Source: DATJSJ01 sp035504175
GTDB taxonomy: Bacteria; Pseudomonadota; Alphaproteobacteria; Acetobacterales; Acetobacteraceae
Reading direction: 5' to 3'
NCBI GenBank assembly: GCA_035504175.1
Contig: DATJSJ010000165.1
Span: forward strand, 1 to 12,903
DNA length: 12,903 nucleotides
The position numbers and the translations under genes were made by a program. Under the pieces are notes generated by a model. It did not search any database. It was not told where the DNA came from and worked only from the letters and a program-made list of their open reading frames with translations. Shown here in pieces: positions 1 to 6,227 of this stretch. Position 1 is the stretch's first letter. Each line of letters starts with the position of its first letter.

Positions 1-941
1 GCCTGGATCGCGCAGGCGGCGCGGTACAGCCGCAGCGCGCGTCGGATATCCGCGGCGGTCGCATCCGCCCGCCCGTCGCCCATCCAGTGATCCTCGACCG
101 CGATCCCGGCATAGGCGCGCGGGCCGGCCAGGCGCAGCCCGAGCACCCCCGCCATCGCCGCTTCCGGCCAGCCGGCATTGGGCGAACGGTGGTGCTCGGC
201 GTCTCGCCGGACGGCACGTGCAGCGCCACGCCAGTCGGCGCGCCGCGGCAGCGCGGCGGCGATCAGCCAGAAGGCAGCGAGCCGCGACGCCGGCAGGTTC
301 ACCGCGTCGTCCAGTTTCGCCGCCGCCCGGCCGAAATGGCGATGCCGCGGCGTGCGGTGGCCGATCATGCTGTCGGCGGTGTTGATCGCCTTGTAGAGCG
401 CGATGCCCGGCAGCCCGCCCAGCGCGCACCACAGTGCCGGCGCCGCGACGCCGTCGGAAAAATTCTCGGCCAGGCTCTCGATCGCCGCACGGGCGATAGC
501 GGCTTCGTCCAGCGTCGCGGTGTCGCGCCCGACGATCCGACCGACGGCGCCGCGCGCCGCGGCAAGGCCCTCGCGCTCCAGCGCCGTCGCCACCGCGCCG
601 ACATGCGCCGCCAGGCTGCGCTGCGCGAACAGGCTCGACGCCAGCACCGCCAGGACTGCGACCGCCGCGGCGCGCGGCAGCAGCCGCAGCAGCCCGTCCT
701 CGATCCCGGCGGCGAGCAGCCCGGTGGCGGCGAGCAGCACGAGCAGCGCCCCGATACCGCGGGTGCGGCGCCTGGCCGGCGGCGCGTCCGGGCGGTTCCA
801 GGCACGATCGAGTGCGGCGATCAGCGCCCCCATCCAGACCACCGGGTGGCGGATGGCGGCAAAGAGCGGGGCGGGGTAGCCGAACGCCGCCTCGATCAGC
901 AGCGCCGGCAGCAGGATGGTAAGGCCGAGTGAGATGAGCAC
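1..941 (-). CDS. cobD: Adenosylcobinamide-phosphate synthase CobD/CbiB (3' end cut by window)
   Basis: This integral membrane enzyme of adenosylcobalamin synthesis joins adenosylcobyric acid to (R)-1-amino-2-propanol phosphate. I translated the minus strand from GTG at 941 and read 313 codons without a stop, so only a few C-terminal residues are likely missing (family members are about 310-330 residues). Family-typical stretches are HPVVWMG near residue 28, ESLAENFSDGVAAP in the middle, then YKAINTADSMIGHR, KLDDAVNLPASRL and HRSPNAGWPEAAMAG. Several hydrophobic segments are present, such as LLVLLAATGLLAAG. The start is uncertain: GTG 941 has GGAGG only about 2 bases upstream, and an in-frame GTG at 962 would add seven residues. 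No ATG fits. The gene is divergent from cobC, whose product supplies its aminopropanol phosphate substrate. The start regions overlap, leaving no free spacer for two promoters. The family call is firm; the exact start is not. Confidence 0.93.
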   Translation of the reverse strand, partial: MLISLGLTILLPALLIEAAFGYPAPLFAAIRHPVVWMGALIAALDRAWNRPDAPPARRRTRGIGALLVLLAATGLLAAGIEDGLLRLLPRAAAVAVLAVLASSLFAQRSLAAHVGAVATALEREGLAAARGAVGRIVGRDTATLDEAAIARAAIESLAENFSDGVAAPALWCALGGLPGIALYKAINTADSMIGHRTPRHRHFGRAAAKLDDAVNLPASRLAAFWLIAAALPRRADWRGAARAVRRDAEHHRSPNAGWPEAAMAGVLGLRLAGPRAYAGIAVEDHWMGDGRADATAADIRRALRLYRAACAIQ

Positions 942-1983
942 GCCCTCCGCCGATCGCCGCACGCCCGCCCGGCCGCCGCTGTTGCATGGGGGGCGGCTGG
1001 AAGCGGCACGGCGGCGCTTCCCGGGCGCCCCGGAACCTTTCCTCGACCTCTCGACCGGGATCAATCCGGTGCCCTATCCGCCGCCGCCGCTCGCCGTCGA
1101 GGCGTTCACCCGGCTGCCGGAGCCGGAGGCGCTCGCCGCGCTGCTCGAAGCCGCGGCGGACGCCTACGGAGCCACTGAGCCGGCGATGGTCGCGGCGGCG
1201 CCGGGCAGTCAGGCGCTGATCGGGCTGCTGCCGCGGCTGCGCCCGCCCGGGCGGGTGCGCGTGCTCGGCCCGACCTATGCCGAGCACGCCCGCGCCTGGG
1301 CGCAGGCCGACCACACCGTGGACGAGGTCGCGACGCTCGACGCGCTGGCCGGGGCCGAAGTCGCGGTGCTGTCCCATCCCAACAACCCGGACGGGCGGCG
1401 ATACGACCAGGCCGCGCTGCTCGGGCTCGCGGCGGCGCAGGCGGCGCGCGGCGGCTGGCTGGTGGTGGACGAGGCCTTCGCCGATCTGGAACCGGGCGCG
1501 CCCGGGCTCGGCACCGCGCTGCCGCGCCCCGGGCTGGTGCTGCTCCGCTCCTTCGGCAAGACGTACGGGCTGGCCGGGCTGCGGCTCGGCTTCGCGCTGG
1601 CCGCTCCCGATCTTGCGGAGAGGATTGCCGAGGCGCTGGGCCCGTGGCCGGTCTCCGGCCCGGCGATCGCGATCGGCGCCGCTGCGCTGCGCGACTGCGC
1701 CTGGCGCGAGGCAAGCGCGGTGCGGCTGGCGCGCGATGCGGCGCGGCTTGATGCGCTCCTGGGCGAAGTGGGACTTGCCGTGATCGGCGGCACGCTGCTG
1801 TTCCGGCTTGCCCGCGTCGCCGATGCGGCGACGCTCGCCGAGCGGCTGGGCCGGGCCGGCATCCTGGTGCGCGTGTTTCCCGAGCGGCCGGACTGGCTGC
1901 GCTTCGGCCTGCCGCCGGACGCCTCCGCCTGGCACCGGCTTGCCGCCGCGCTGGAGGGCCGTGACGCGGCGCGGCAGGGGTGA
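934..1983 (+). CDS. cobC: Threonine-phosphate decarboxylase CobC (PLP, aminotransferase fold)
   Basis: This PLP enzyme of aminotransferase fold I decarboxylates L-threonine O-3-phosphate to (R)-1-amino-2-propanol O-2-phosphate, the linker that CobD attaches to cobyric acid. The 349-residue protein opens with the CobC-type stretch LLHGGRLEAARRRFPGAP, followed by DLSTGINPVPYP, the N-terminal hallmark of the family. PLP-binding residues are visible: HPNNPDG with Asn151, VVDEAFAD with Asp179, and SFGKTYGLAGLRLGF with the Schiff-base lysine at 209. The C-terminal RVFPERPDWLRFGLPP matches the small domain of the family. I chose ATG 934. ATG 916 is in frame, adds six residues and has AGCAGG directly before it, so it cannot be excluded. 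Either start overlaps the 5' end of divergent cobD. The length is normal and no catalytic residue is missing. Confidence 0.94.
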   Translation: MSTPSADRRTPARPPLLHGGRLEAARRRFPGAPEPFLDLSTGINPVPYPPPPLAVEAFTRLPEPEALAALLEAAADAYGATEPAMVAAAPGSQALIGLLPRLRPPGRVRVLGPTYAEHARAWAQADHTVDEVATLDALAGAEVAVLSHPNNPDGRRYDQAALLGLAAAQAARGGWLVVDEAFADLEPGAPGLGTALPRPGLVLLRSFGKTYGLAGLRLGFALAAPDLAERIAEALGPWPVSGPAIAIGAAALRDCAWREASAVRLARDAARLDALLGEVGLAVIGGTLLFRLARVADAATLAERLGRAGILVRVFPERPDWLRFGLPPDASAWHRLAAALEGRDAARQG

Positions 1984-1993
1984 CCTGCGGTCA

Positions 1994-2024
1994 CGCGCCA
2001 GGAGGCTCCGTACGACCTGGCGCG
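1994..2024 (+). terminator. Hairpin just after cobC, probable terminator
   Basis: CGCGCCAGG (1994-2002) and CCTGGCGCG (2016-2024) form a perfect 9-bp stem around a 13-base loop, 11 bases after the cobC stop. A smaller stem, GTGACC/GGTCAC with a TGC loop at 1980-1994, includes the stop codon itself. There is no clean T-run after the stem, only CGTTT near 2030. It is therefore a terminator-like hairpin, not a textbook intrinsic terminator. It separates cobC from the next gene. Confidence 0.55.
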
Positions 2025-2096
2025 AACGGTCGTTTGGCATGGAAGTCCACGGGCCGGATGCCTATTCTCGCTGCAGTCCAGACCACGGAGCGTTCG

Positions 2097-2393
2097 GTGG
2101 CGCAGACCATCGCAAATTGGGCTTCATTCCTCCAATCCGAGGCCACGCGGGGTGGCAACCTGCCAGCGTCTGGCGATGCGGCCGGGCGCATCCTCGCCGC
2201 GCTTGCCAAGATGAGCGAAATCCCGCTGCGCGACCTCGTCCGGGTGACCGGCCTCTCGCCGGAAGACTGCCTGAAGACGGTCGAGGCCCTGCGGGCCGGC
2301 GGACAGGTCGAGGTGCTGGAGCGAACCGACAGCGAGCTGAGGCTCCTGCGGCTCACCCCGGCCGGCTACGCCCGCGCGCTCAAGAGCGTCTGA
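2097..2393 (+). CDS. Small winged helix-turn-helix protein, putative transcription regulator
   Basis: A 98-residue protein whose second half reads as a MarR/ArsR-like winged helix. A first helix lies at about 28-39 (AGRILAALAKM). A helix-turn-helix follows at about 43-68 (PLRDLVRVTGLSPEDCLKTV, recognition helix SPEDCLKTVEALRAGG). Two wing strands lie at about 70-87 (QVEVLER and ELRLLRLT), and the ending LTPAGYARAL is common in such regulators. No ligand or metal site is visible. I chose GTG 2097 because GGAG lies six bases upstream. ATG 2058 is an in-frame alternative that adds 13 residues, with GGAAG about 12 bases away. The gene lies 89 bases before a same-strand membrane-protein gene and may regulate or partner it. 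DNA binding is inferred from fold resemblance only, and I do not recognise a named family. Confidence 0.7.
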   Translation: MAQTIANWASFLQSEATRGGNLPASGDAAGRILAALAKMSEIPLRDLVRVTGLSPEDCLKTVEALRAGGQVEVLERTDSELRLLRLTPAGYARALKSV

Positions 2394-2482
2394 ACCGGCG
2401 TCGATCCTGCCGCGGCTGGCGGCGGGGATTGATCGCGGCGGGGCGATCGGCGAACATCTTCCGTATCGGCAACGAGTGAACG

Positions 2483-3724
2483 ATGTCGGATGGGTCGCCC
2501 TCCCCCGGGACAGGTCCGCCGCAGCCGGGCTTGCGGCGCGGCTGGGACTGGCTGCGATCCGACGGCTGGCGACAGCCCTGGCCCGCGGCACTGATCCTGG
2601 CGTGCGTGCTGGTCGCGTCCGGCGCGCTCATCGAGCGGATGAGCCTGCCGGCGCGTATCTCCGCCCCGGCCGGCACGGGGAGGTCGCATTTCCTGGCCTA
2701 TCTCGCAGCCGCCGCTTTCGGCACACTGGTCGGTGCCACCGAGCTGGTCGCCCGCTACCGCGACAAACCGTCGGCGCCACTGCAGACGTTGCCGGGCCTC
2801 GTCTATATCGGCGTCAACGGCGCGGTCTCGCTGATCGTCTTCTGGCTGCTGCGCACCGGCCAGATCGCGACCGGCACGGTCGCCGGCCTCGGACCGGCGC
2901 TCAACCAGGTACTGGTCGCCGGCTTCGGCAGCATGGCGCTGTTCCGGACCTCGCTGTTCCGGATGCGCGTGAAGGATACCGACATCGCGGTCGGTCCGGC
3001 CGCCGTGCTGCAAGTCATCCTCGATGCCGCCGATCGCGCCTGCGACCGCTTGCGCGCCGGCCCGCGCGCGCAGGAGGTGAAGCGGATCATGGCCGGCATC
3101 TGCTACGCCCCGGCCAAGTCGGCGCTCGTCCTGCACTGCCTGGCGCTGATGCAGAATCTCTCGGCGACCGACAAGGACCAGCTCAGCCAGGCGATCGCGG
3201 TGCTCGATGCCGCGGCGATGAGCGACGAGGTCAAGGCGTACAATCTCGGCCTGGTCCTGATCAATTTCGTTGGCGAGGACGTGCTGCGCGAGGCGGTGCA
3301 GGCGCTTGATTCGCTGATCCGGGGGCCCGCGCCGGATCTGCCCCCGATCTTCTCCCAGGCGGACAGTCTGGAGCTGGCCGATCTGCCGCCGCTCGTCTCG
3401 CTCTGCGCCGCACTCGATCCGACCGATCGTGAGCAGCAGGTTGCCACGCTGCGGGCCGCCTGGCTGGCGGTCGATCCAGTGCTCCACCGCCAGGCGGACG
3501 CGAATGTTGTGGTGCTGGCGCGGCTGCGACGGTATTTCGGCCCCGAAACACTGTCCCGCGCCCTCGCCGTCCTGACGGCCAGCAAGGCGCCAGTTCAGAA
3601 GGTGGAGGGCCCGCTCAATCTCGGAGATCTCGCGCCCGCCCCGGCTCCTGCGGCCAAGCCGCCCGGCGGAGGCGAAGGCCGGCCCGCGGCCGAAGGAAGG
3701 CCGGCCTCGGGCAGTTCGCCGTGA
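2483..3724 (+). CDS. Unrecognised membrane protein with large soluble C-terminal region
   Basis: A 413-residue protein I do not recognise. After a Pro/Gly-rich start, hydrophobic segments lie at about 34-50 (AALILACVLVASGALI), 70-86, 103-123 (GLVYIGVNGAVSLIVFWLL) and, more weakly, 133-153. Between segments 2 and 3 is a polar motif, GATELVARYRDKP (84-96). From about residue 155 the chain is soluble and mostly helical. It starts with RTSLFRMRVKDTDIAVGP and continues with charged helices such as DAADRACDRLRA, ending in a Pro/Gly/Ala-rich tail from about 375. No enzyme motif, signal peptidase site or ATP-binding loop is apparent. The ATG at 2483 has only a weak GAG upstream. The stop overlaps an in-frame GTG (3721) of the next reading frame. 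It may be a membrane-anchored sensor or signalling protein, but that is a guess from topology. Confidence 0.8.
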   Translation: MSDGSPSPGTGPPQPGLRRGWDWLRSDGWRQPWPAALILACVLVASGALIERMSLPARISAPAGTGRSHFLAYLAAAAFGTLVGATELVARYRDKPSAPLQTLPGLVYIGVNGAVSLIVFWLLRTGQIATGTVAGLGPALNQVLVAGFGSMALFRTSLFRMRVKDTDIAVGPAAVLQVILDAADRACDRLRAGPRAQEVKRIMAGICYAPAKSALVLHCLALMQNLSATDKDQLSQAIAVLDAAAMSDEVKAYNLGLVLINFVGEDVLREAVQALDSLIRGPAPDLPPIFSQADSLELADLPPLVSLCAALDPTDREQQVATLRAAWLAVDPVLHRQADANVVVLARLRRYFGPETLSRALAVLTASKAPVQKVEGPLNLGDLAPAPAPAAKPPGGGEGRPAAEGRPASGSSP

Positions 3725-3861
3725 ATCCAGCACGAGGCCGGCGGCCCGATGCATCGAGCGTTGACGCCGTGCGGGTCCCTGCCAGCGACTGCAACCAATC
3801 TCTGCACAAGCCGCCGGCGCGACGGCGTCGCGGCCCCGAAAGCCGTGAAGGACGGGCACGT

Positions 3862-4878
3862 ATGCCGTTTTCCTCGATCTGGGCTGGTCTGCTCGGGATT
3901 GCCCTGGCGGTGTCGGCCTGCACCGCCGACAGCGGCGCCGCGGCGGACGTCGATGCGACATCGTCCGTCACCATGTCGGACGCGGCGTCGGACCGGGTGC
4001 CCGCATCGCATCCGCCCGTTCGCCGCGCCATGGCCGACATGCGCAGCCTGCCGACCTCGCCGATGGAGCTTCCGGACGCGGTCCCGCCCGCATACCCGGT
4101 ACAGCTCAGCCCGACGGCGGTCGCCGTCGCTGCCGCCCGGCTGCGCCATGCCATGGCTGCGGACGTGCGCCGCCTGGTGCCGCTCTCGCCGGCGCAGATC
4201 GCCGACGAGGGGCAGCGCGCGGAGGCGCTGCTCAAGGCCACGGACCAGACGGTGGTCACGCCGCAGCTCGTCGTGGTGGTCGATCGCAATCCGGCGCGGC
4301 AGTTGCTGTCGCTGATGCTGGCGCAGCCGCCAGGTGCCGGCGCCTGGGCGCTGATCGGCGCCGCGCATGTCTCGACCGGGCAGGCCGGGCGGAAGGACCA
4401 CTACATCACGCCGATCGGCGTGTTCCCGCACACCGACGCCATTCTCGACTTCCGTGCCCAGGGCACGTTCAACGAGAACCACATTCGCGGGCTGGGCGTG
4501 GCCGGGATGCGGGTGTGGGATTTCGGCTGGCAATGGGCGCTGAAGGGGTGGCACGGCAACGGCTCAGGGGGTGACATCCGGCTGATGATGCATGCGACGG
4601 ATCCCGCCGTGCTGGAGCGGCGGCTGGGCCGTCCGGCCTCGGAGGGTTGCGTGCGGATTTCCGATTCGATGAACCGGTTCCTGGACCGGCACGGCGTGCT
4701 GGATGCAGATTACGACCGCGCCGCGACGGAGGATCCCGCGTTCCGGGCGCTGCTGCTGCCTGACCGGGTGCCGGATCCGCTCGCCGGTCGGCTGCTGATC
4801 GTGATCGACACGCGCGATCCCCCCGACACGCCGCCGACCGCGGCGAGCCGCCCCGCCGACTGGCCGAGCCCGGGCTGA
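3862..4878 (+). CDS. L,D-transpeptidase (YkuD)-like lipoprotein
   Basis: A 338-residue predicted envelope lipoprotein with a C-terminal YkuD domain. This cysteine-transpeptidase fold makes 3-3 peptidoglycan cross-links or attaches proteins to peptidoglycan. The N-terminus MPFSSIWAGLLGIALAVSAC is a lipoprotein signal peptide with lipobox VSAC and lipidated Cys20. The catalytic region has MMHATDP (His244) and RPASEGCVRIS (Cys263), the YkuD His...Cys spacing followed by the conserved Arg. The usual SHGC motif reads SEGC here, with Glu in place of His. Residues 138-230 (DRNPARQLLSL to WDFGWQW) form the first part of the domain, and TPIGVFP is typical of the fold. ATG 3862 is chosen because the signal peptide starts there and GAAGGA lies about 10 bases upstream. 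A GTG at 3721 overlapping the previous stop would add a 47-residue Arg-rich leader, which I judge unlikely. Substrate and exact activity are inferred. Confidence 0.87.
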   Translation: MPFSSIWAGLLGIALAVSACTADSGAAADVDATSSVTMSDAASDRVPASHPPVRRAMADMRSLPTSPMELPDAVPPAYPVQLSPTAVAVAAARLRHAMAADVRRLVPLSPAQIADEGQRAEALLKATDQTVVTPQLVVVVDRNPARQLLSLMLAQPPGAGAWALIGAAHVSTGQAGRKDHYITPIGVFPHTDAILDFRAQGTFNENHIRGLGVAGMRVWDFGWQWALKGWHGNGSGGDIRLMMHATDPAVLERRLGRPASEGCVRISDSMNRFLDRHGVLDADYDRAATEDPAFRALLLPDRVPDPLAGRLLIVIDTRDPPDTPPTAASRPADWPSPG

Positions 4879-4948
4879 ACCCCCGCCTGCGACCGGCCGC
4901 CTCCAGGCTGCGGCCCGGTCTGCGCCCTGCATCGATCCATGCATCGCG

Positions 4949-5029
4949 TCCGGAGCGGGCGCCTGGTCAGGGATCGGCGCCAGCCGACCGGCGAAGCCGA
5001 CTTGTCCTTGAGCCGGCGCCCGCTCCGGA
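4949..5029. repeat. 15-bp perfect inverted repeat in the 229-base spacer 4879-5107
   Basis: TCCGGAGCGGGCGCC (4949-4963) and its exact reverse complement GGCGCCCGCTCCGGA (5015-5029) enclose 51 bases that hold further short GC-rich pairings, including GGCGCC. It lies 70 bases after the transpeptidase-gene stop and 78 bases before the dehydrogenase start. It could terminate the upstream unit or act in the leader of the dehydrogenase mRNA. There is no T-run. I see no ORF in this spacer. Confidence 0.6.
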
Positions 5030-5107
5030 ACACCATGCCGGATCGGGGTCGGCCCTCCTTCCCCGCCCCGAGCCCGTCCCCCCGGCCGCCGCAGCGGAGT
5101 CCGCCCG

Positions 5108-6040
5108 ATGCACCACATCGTCTTCCTCGACCGCGAGACGCTGCAGGCGACGCTGCGTCCGCGGGGGTTCGCGCACAGCTACACCGAGCACGAGGCGACC
5201 GCGCCGGAGCACATCGTCGACCGGCTGCGCGACGCCACGATCGCGATCACCAACAAGGTGCCGCTGCGCGCGGCGACGCTGGCAGCGCTGCCGAAGCTGC
5301 GCCTGATCGCGGTCGCCGCCACCGGCACCGACATCATCGACAAGGATGTCGCCGCGGCGCAGGGCATCGCCATCGTCAACATCCGCGACTACGCCTTCAA
5401 CACCGTGCCGGAGCACGTGATCGCGCTGCTGTTCGCACTGCGTCGCAGCCTCATCCCCTACGCGCGCGACGTGGCCGAGGGCGCATGGAGCCGGTCGCGC
5501 CAGTTCTGCTTCCTCACCCATCCGGTTCGCGACGTCGCCGGCTCGACGCTCGGCATCGTCGGCTTCGGCGCGATCGGGCGGTCGCTGGCGCAGCGGGCGG
5601 AGGGGCTCGGCATGCGGGTGATCGCGCATGATCTCGTCGCAGCACCCGGCCTGGTCGATTTCGACACGATCCTGCGCGAGAGCGACGTGATCACCCTGCA
5701 TGTGCCATTGACCGAGGCGACGCGCGGCATGATCGGCGCGGCAGAGCTCGCGCGCTTGCGGCCCGGCGCGATCCTGATCAACACAGCCCGCGGCGGGCTG
5801 GTGGACGAGACGGCGCTCGCCGATGCGCTGCGCGCCGGTCGGATCGCCGGCGCCGCCACCGACGTGCTGACGCGCGAACCGCCACCGCCGGACAACCCGC
5901 TCCTCGATCCGACGATCCCGAACCTGATCGTGACGCCGCATATCGCCTGGGCCAGCGCCGAGGCGATGCAGATCCTCGCCGACCAGCTCGTCGACAATAT
6001 CGAGGCCTTCGTCGCCGGCACGCCACGCAACACGGTCTAA
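5108..6040 (+). CDS. NAD-dependent D-2-hydroxyacid dehydrogenase
   Basis: A 310-residue cytosolic NAD(P)H-linked enzyme that interconverts 2-oxoacids and D-2-hydroxyacids. Its closest resemblance is to the glycerate dehydrogenase/hydroxypyruvate reductase branch. The Rossmann domain (about 100-285) has the dinucleotide motif GFGAIG at 152-157. The catalytic triad is visible: Arg228 in NTARGGLVDE, Glu257 in TREPPPPDNPLL and His278 in VTPHIAWAS. The catalytic domain surrounds this in N- and C-terminal parts, and RDYAFNTVPEHV precedes the Rossmann domain as in the family. ATG 5108 has GGAG eight bases upstream. The nearest downstream gene, an MFS transporter, starts 187 bases away behind hairpins, so co-transcription is uncertain. 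The substrate cannot be read from the sequence. Length and active site are complete. A symbol such as hprA would be a guess. Confidence 0.92.
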   Translation: MHHIVFLDRETLQATLRPRGFAHSYTEHEATAPEHIVDRLRDATIAITNKVPLRAATLAALPKLRLIAVAATGTDIIDKDVAAAQGIAIVNIRDYAFNTVPEHVIALLFALRRSLIPYARDVAEGAWSRSRQFCFLTHPVRDVAGSTLGIVGFGAIGRSLAQRAEGLGMRVIAHDLVAAPGLVDFDTILRESDVITLHVPLTEATRGMIGAAELARLRPGAILINTARGGLVDETALADALRAGRIAGAATDVLTREPPPPDNPLLDPTIPNLIVTPHIAWASAEAMQILADQLVDNIEAFVAGTPRNTV

Positions 6041-6107
6041 CGCCGGCGCCTGTCCGGGCCCGGGGGAGCCGCGCCAAGCCGACAAGCTGACGCCGGCGCC
6101 GGTCCGG
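6040..6107. repeat. 18-bp direct repeat flanking the end of the dehydrogenase gene
   Basis: ACGCCGGCGCCTGTCCGG (6040-6057) recurs as ACGCCGGCGCCGGTCCGG (6090-6107), 17 of 18 bases identical, 50 bases apart. Each copy carries the self-complementary GCCGGCGCC-type core, so each can also fold. The first copy begins at the last base of the dehydrogenase stop codon. I cannot assign a function. It may be a local duplication or a pair of binding sites. Confidence 0.5.
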
Positions 6108-6137
6108 CGGCGCGGGACGGTCCCGGCCCCACAGACC

Positions 6138-6168
6138 GCCGGCGCAACGGGACATGCATCCCGCCGGC
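6138..6168. promoter_or_regulatory. Hairpin in the spacer before the MFS gene
   Basis: GCCGGCG (6138-6144) and CGCCGGC (6162-6168) form a perfect 7-bp stem around a 17-base loop. It sits about mid-way between the dehydrogenase stop and the MFS start. It could end the dehydrogenase transcript or form part of the MFS leader. No T-run follows. The 187-base spacer 6041-6227 shows no convincing ORF. Confidence 0.4.
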
Positions 6169-6197
6169 GTGAGGCGCGTTGCTCCGGCCGGCGCCGA

Positions 6198-6216
6198 CCG
6201 ACGGCGCGCCCGTCGG
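6198..6216 (+). promoter_or_regulatory. Hairpin overlapping the ribosome binding site of the MFS gene
   Basis: CCGACGG (6198-6204) and CCGTCGG (6210-6216) form a perfect 7-bp stem with a CGCGC loop. The 3' arm ends inside GGAG (6215-6218), the likely ribosome binding site nine bases before ATG 6228. An alternative 7-bp pairing, TGCTCCG (6180-6186) with CGGAGCA (6214-6220), would cover the same site completely. Folding of either kind would hide the binding site and lower translation of the MFS-arsB pair. This is read from sequence only; no regulator or ligand is known. Confidence 0.45.
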
Positions 6217-6227
6217 AGCAGCACCGC

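Noticed and set aside
87..932. Plus-strand open frames opposite cobD
   Set aside because: Arg/Gln-rich shadow peptides. The minus strand gives clear CobD/CbiB motifs.
3761..3801. TTGACG (3761-3766) as a promoter -35 box for the transpeptidase gene
   Set aside because: No acceptable -10 box lies 16-18 bases downstream; the nearest AT-rich hexamer, CAATCT, is too far away.
2366..3961. Long minus-strand open frame opposite the membrane-protein gene
   Set aside because: The peptide is Arg/Gln/Gly-rich without domains, as expected of an antisense shadow in GC-rich DNA. The plus-strand frame has membrane segments and sensible composition.
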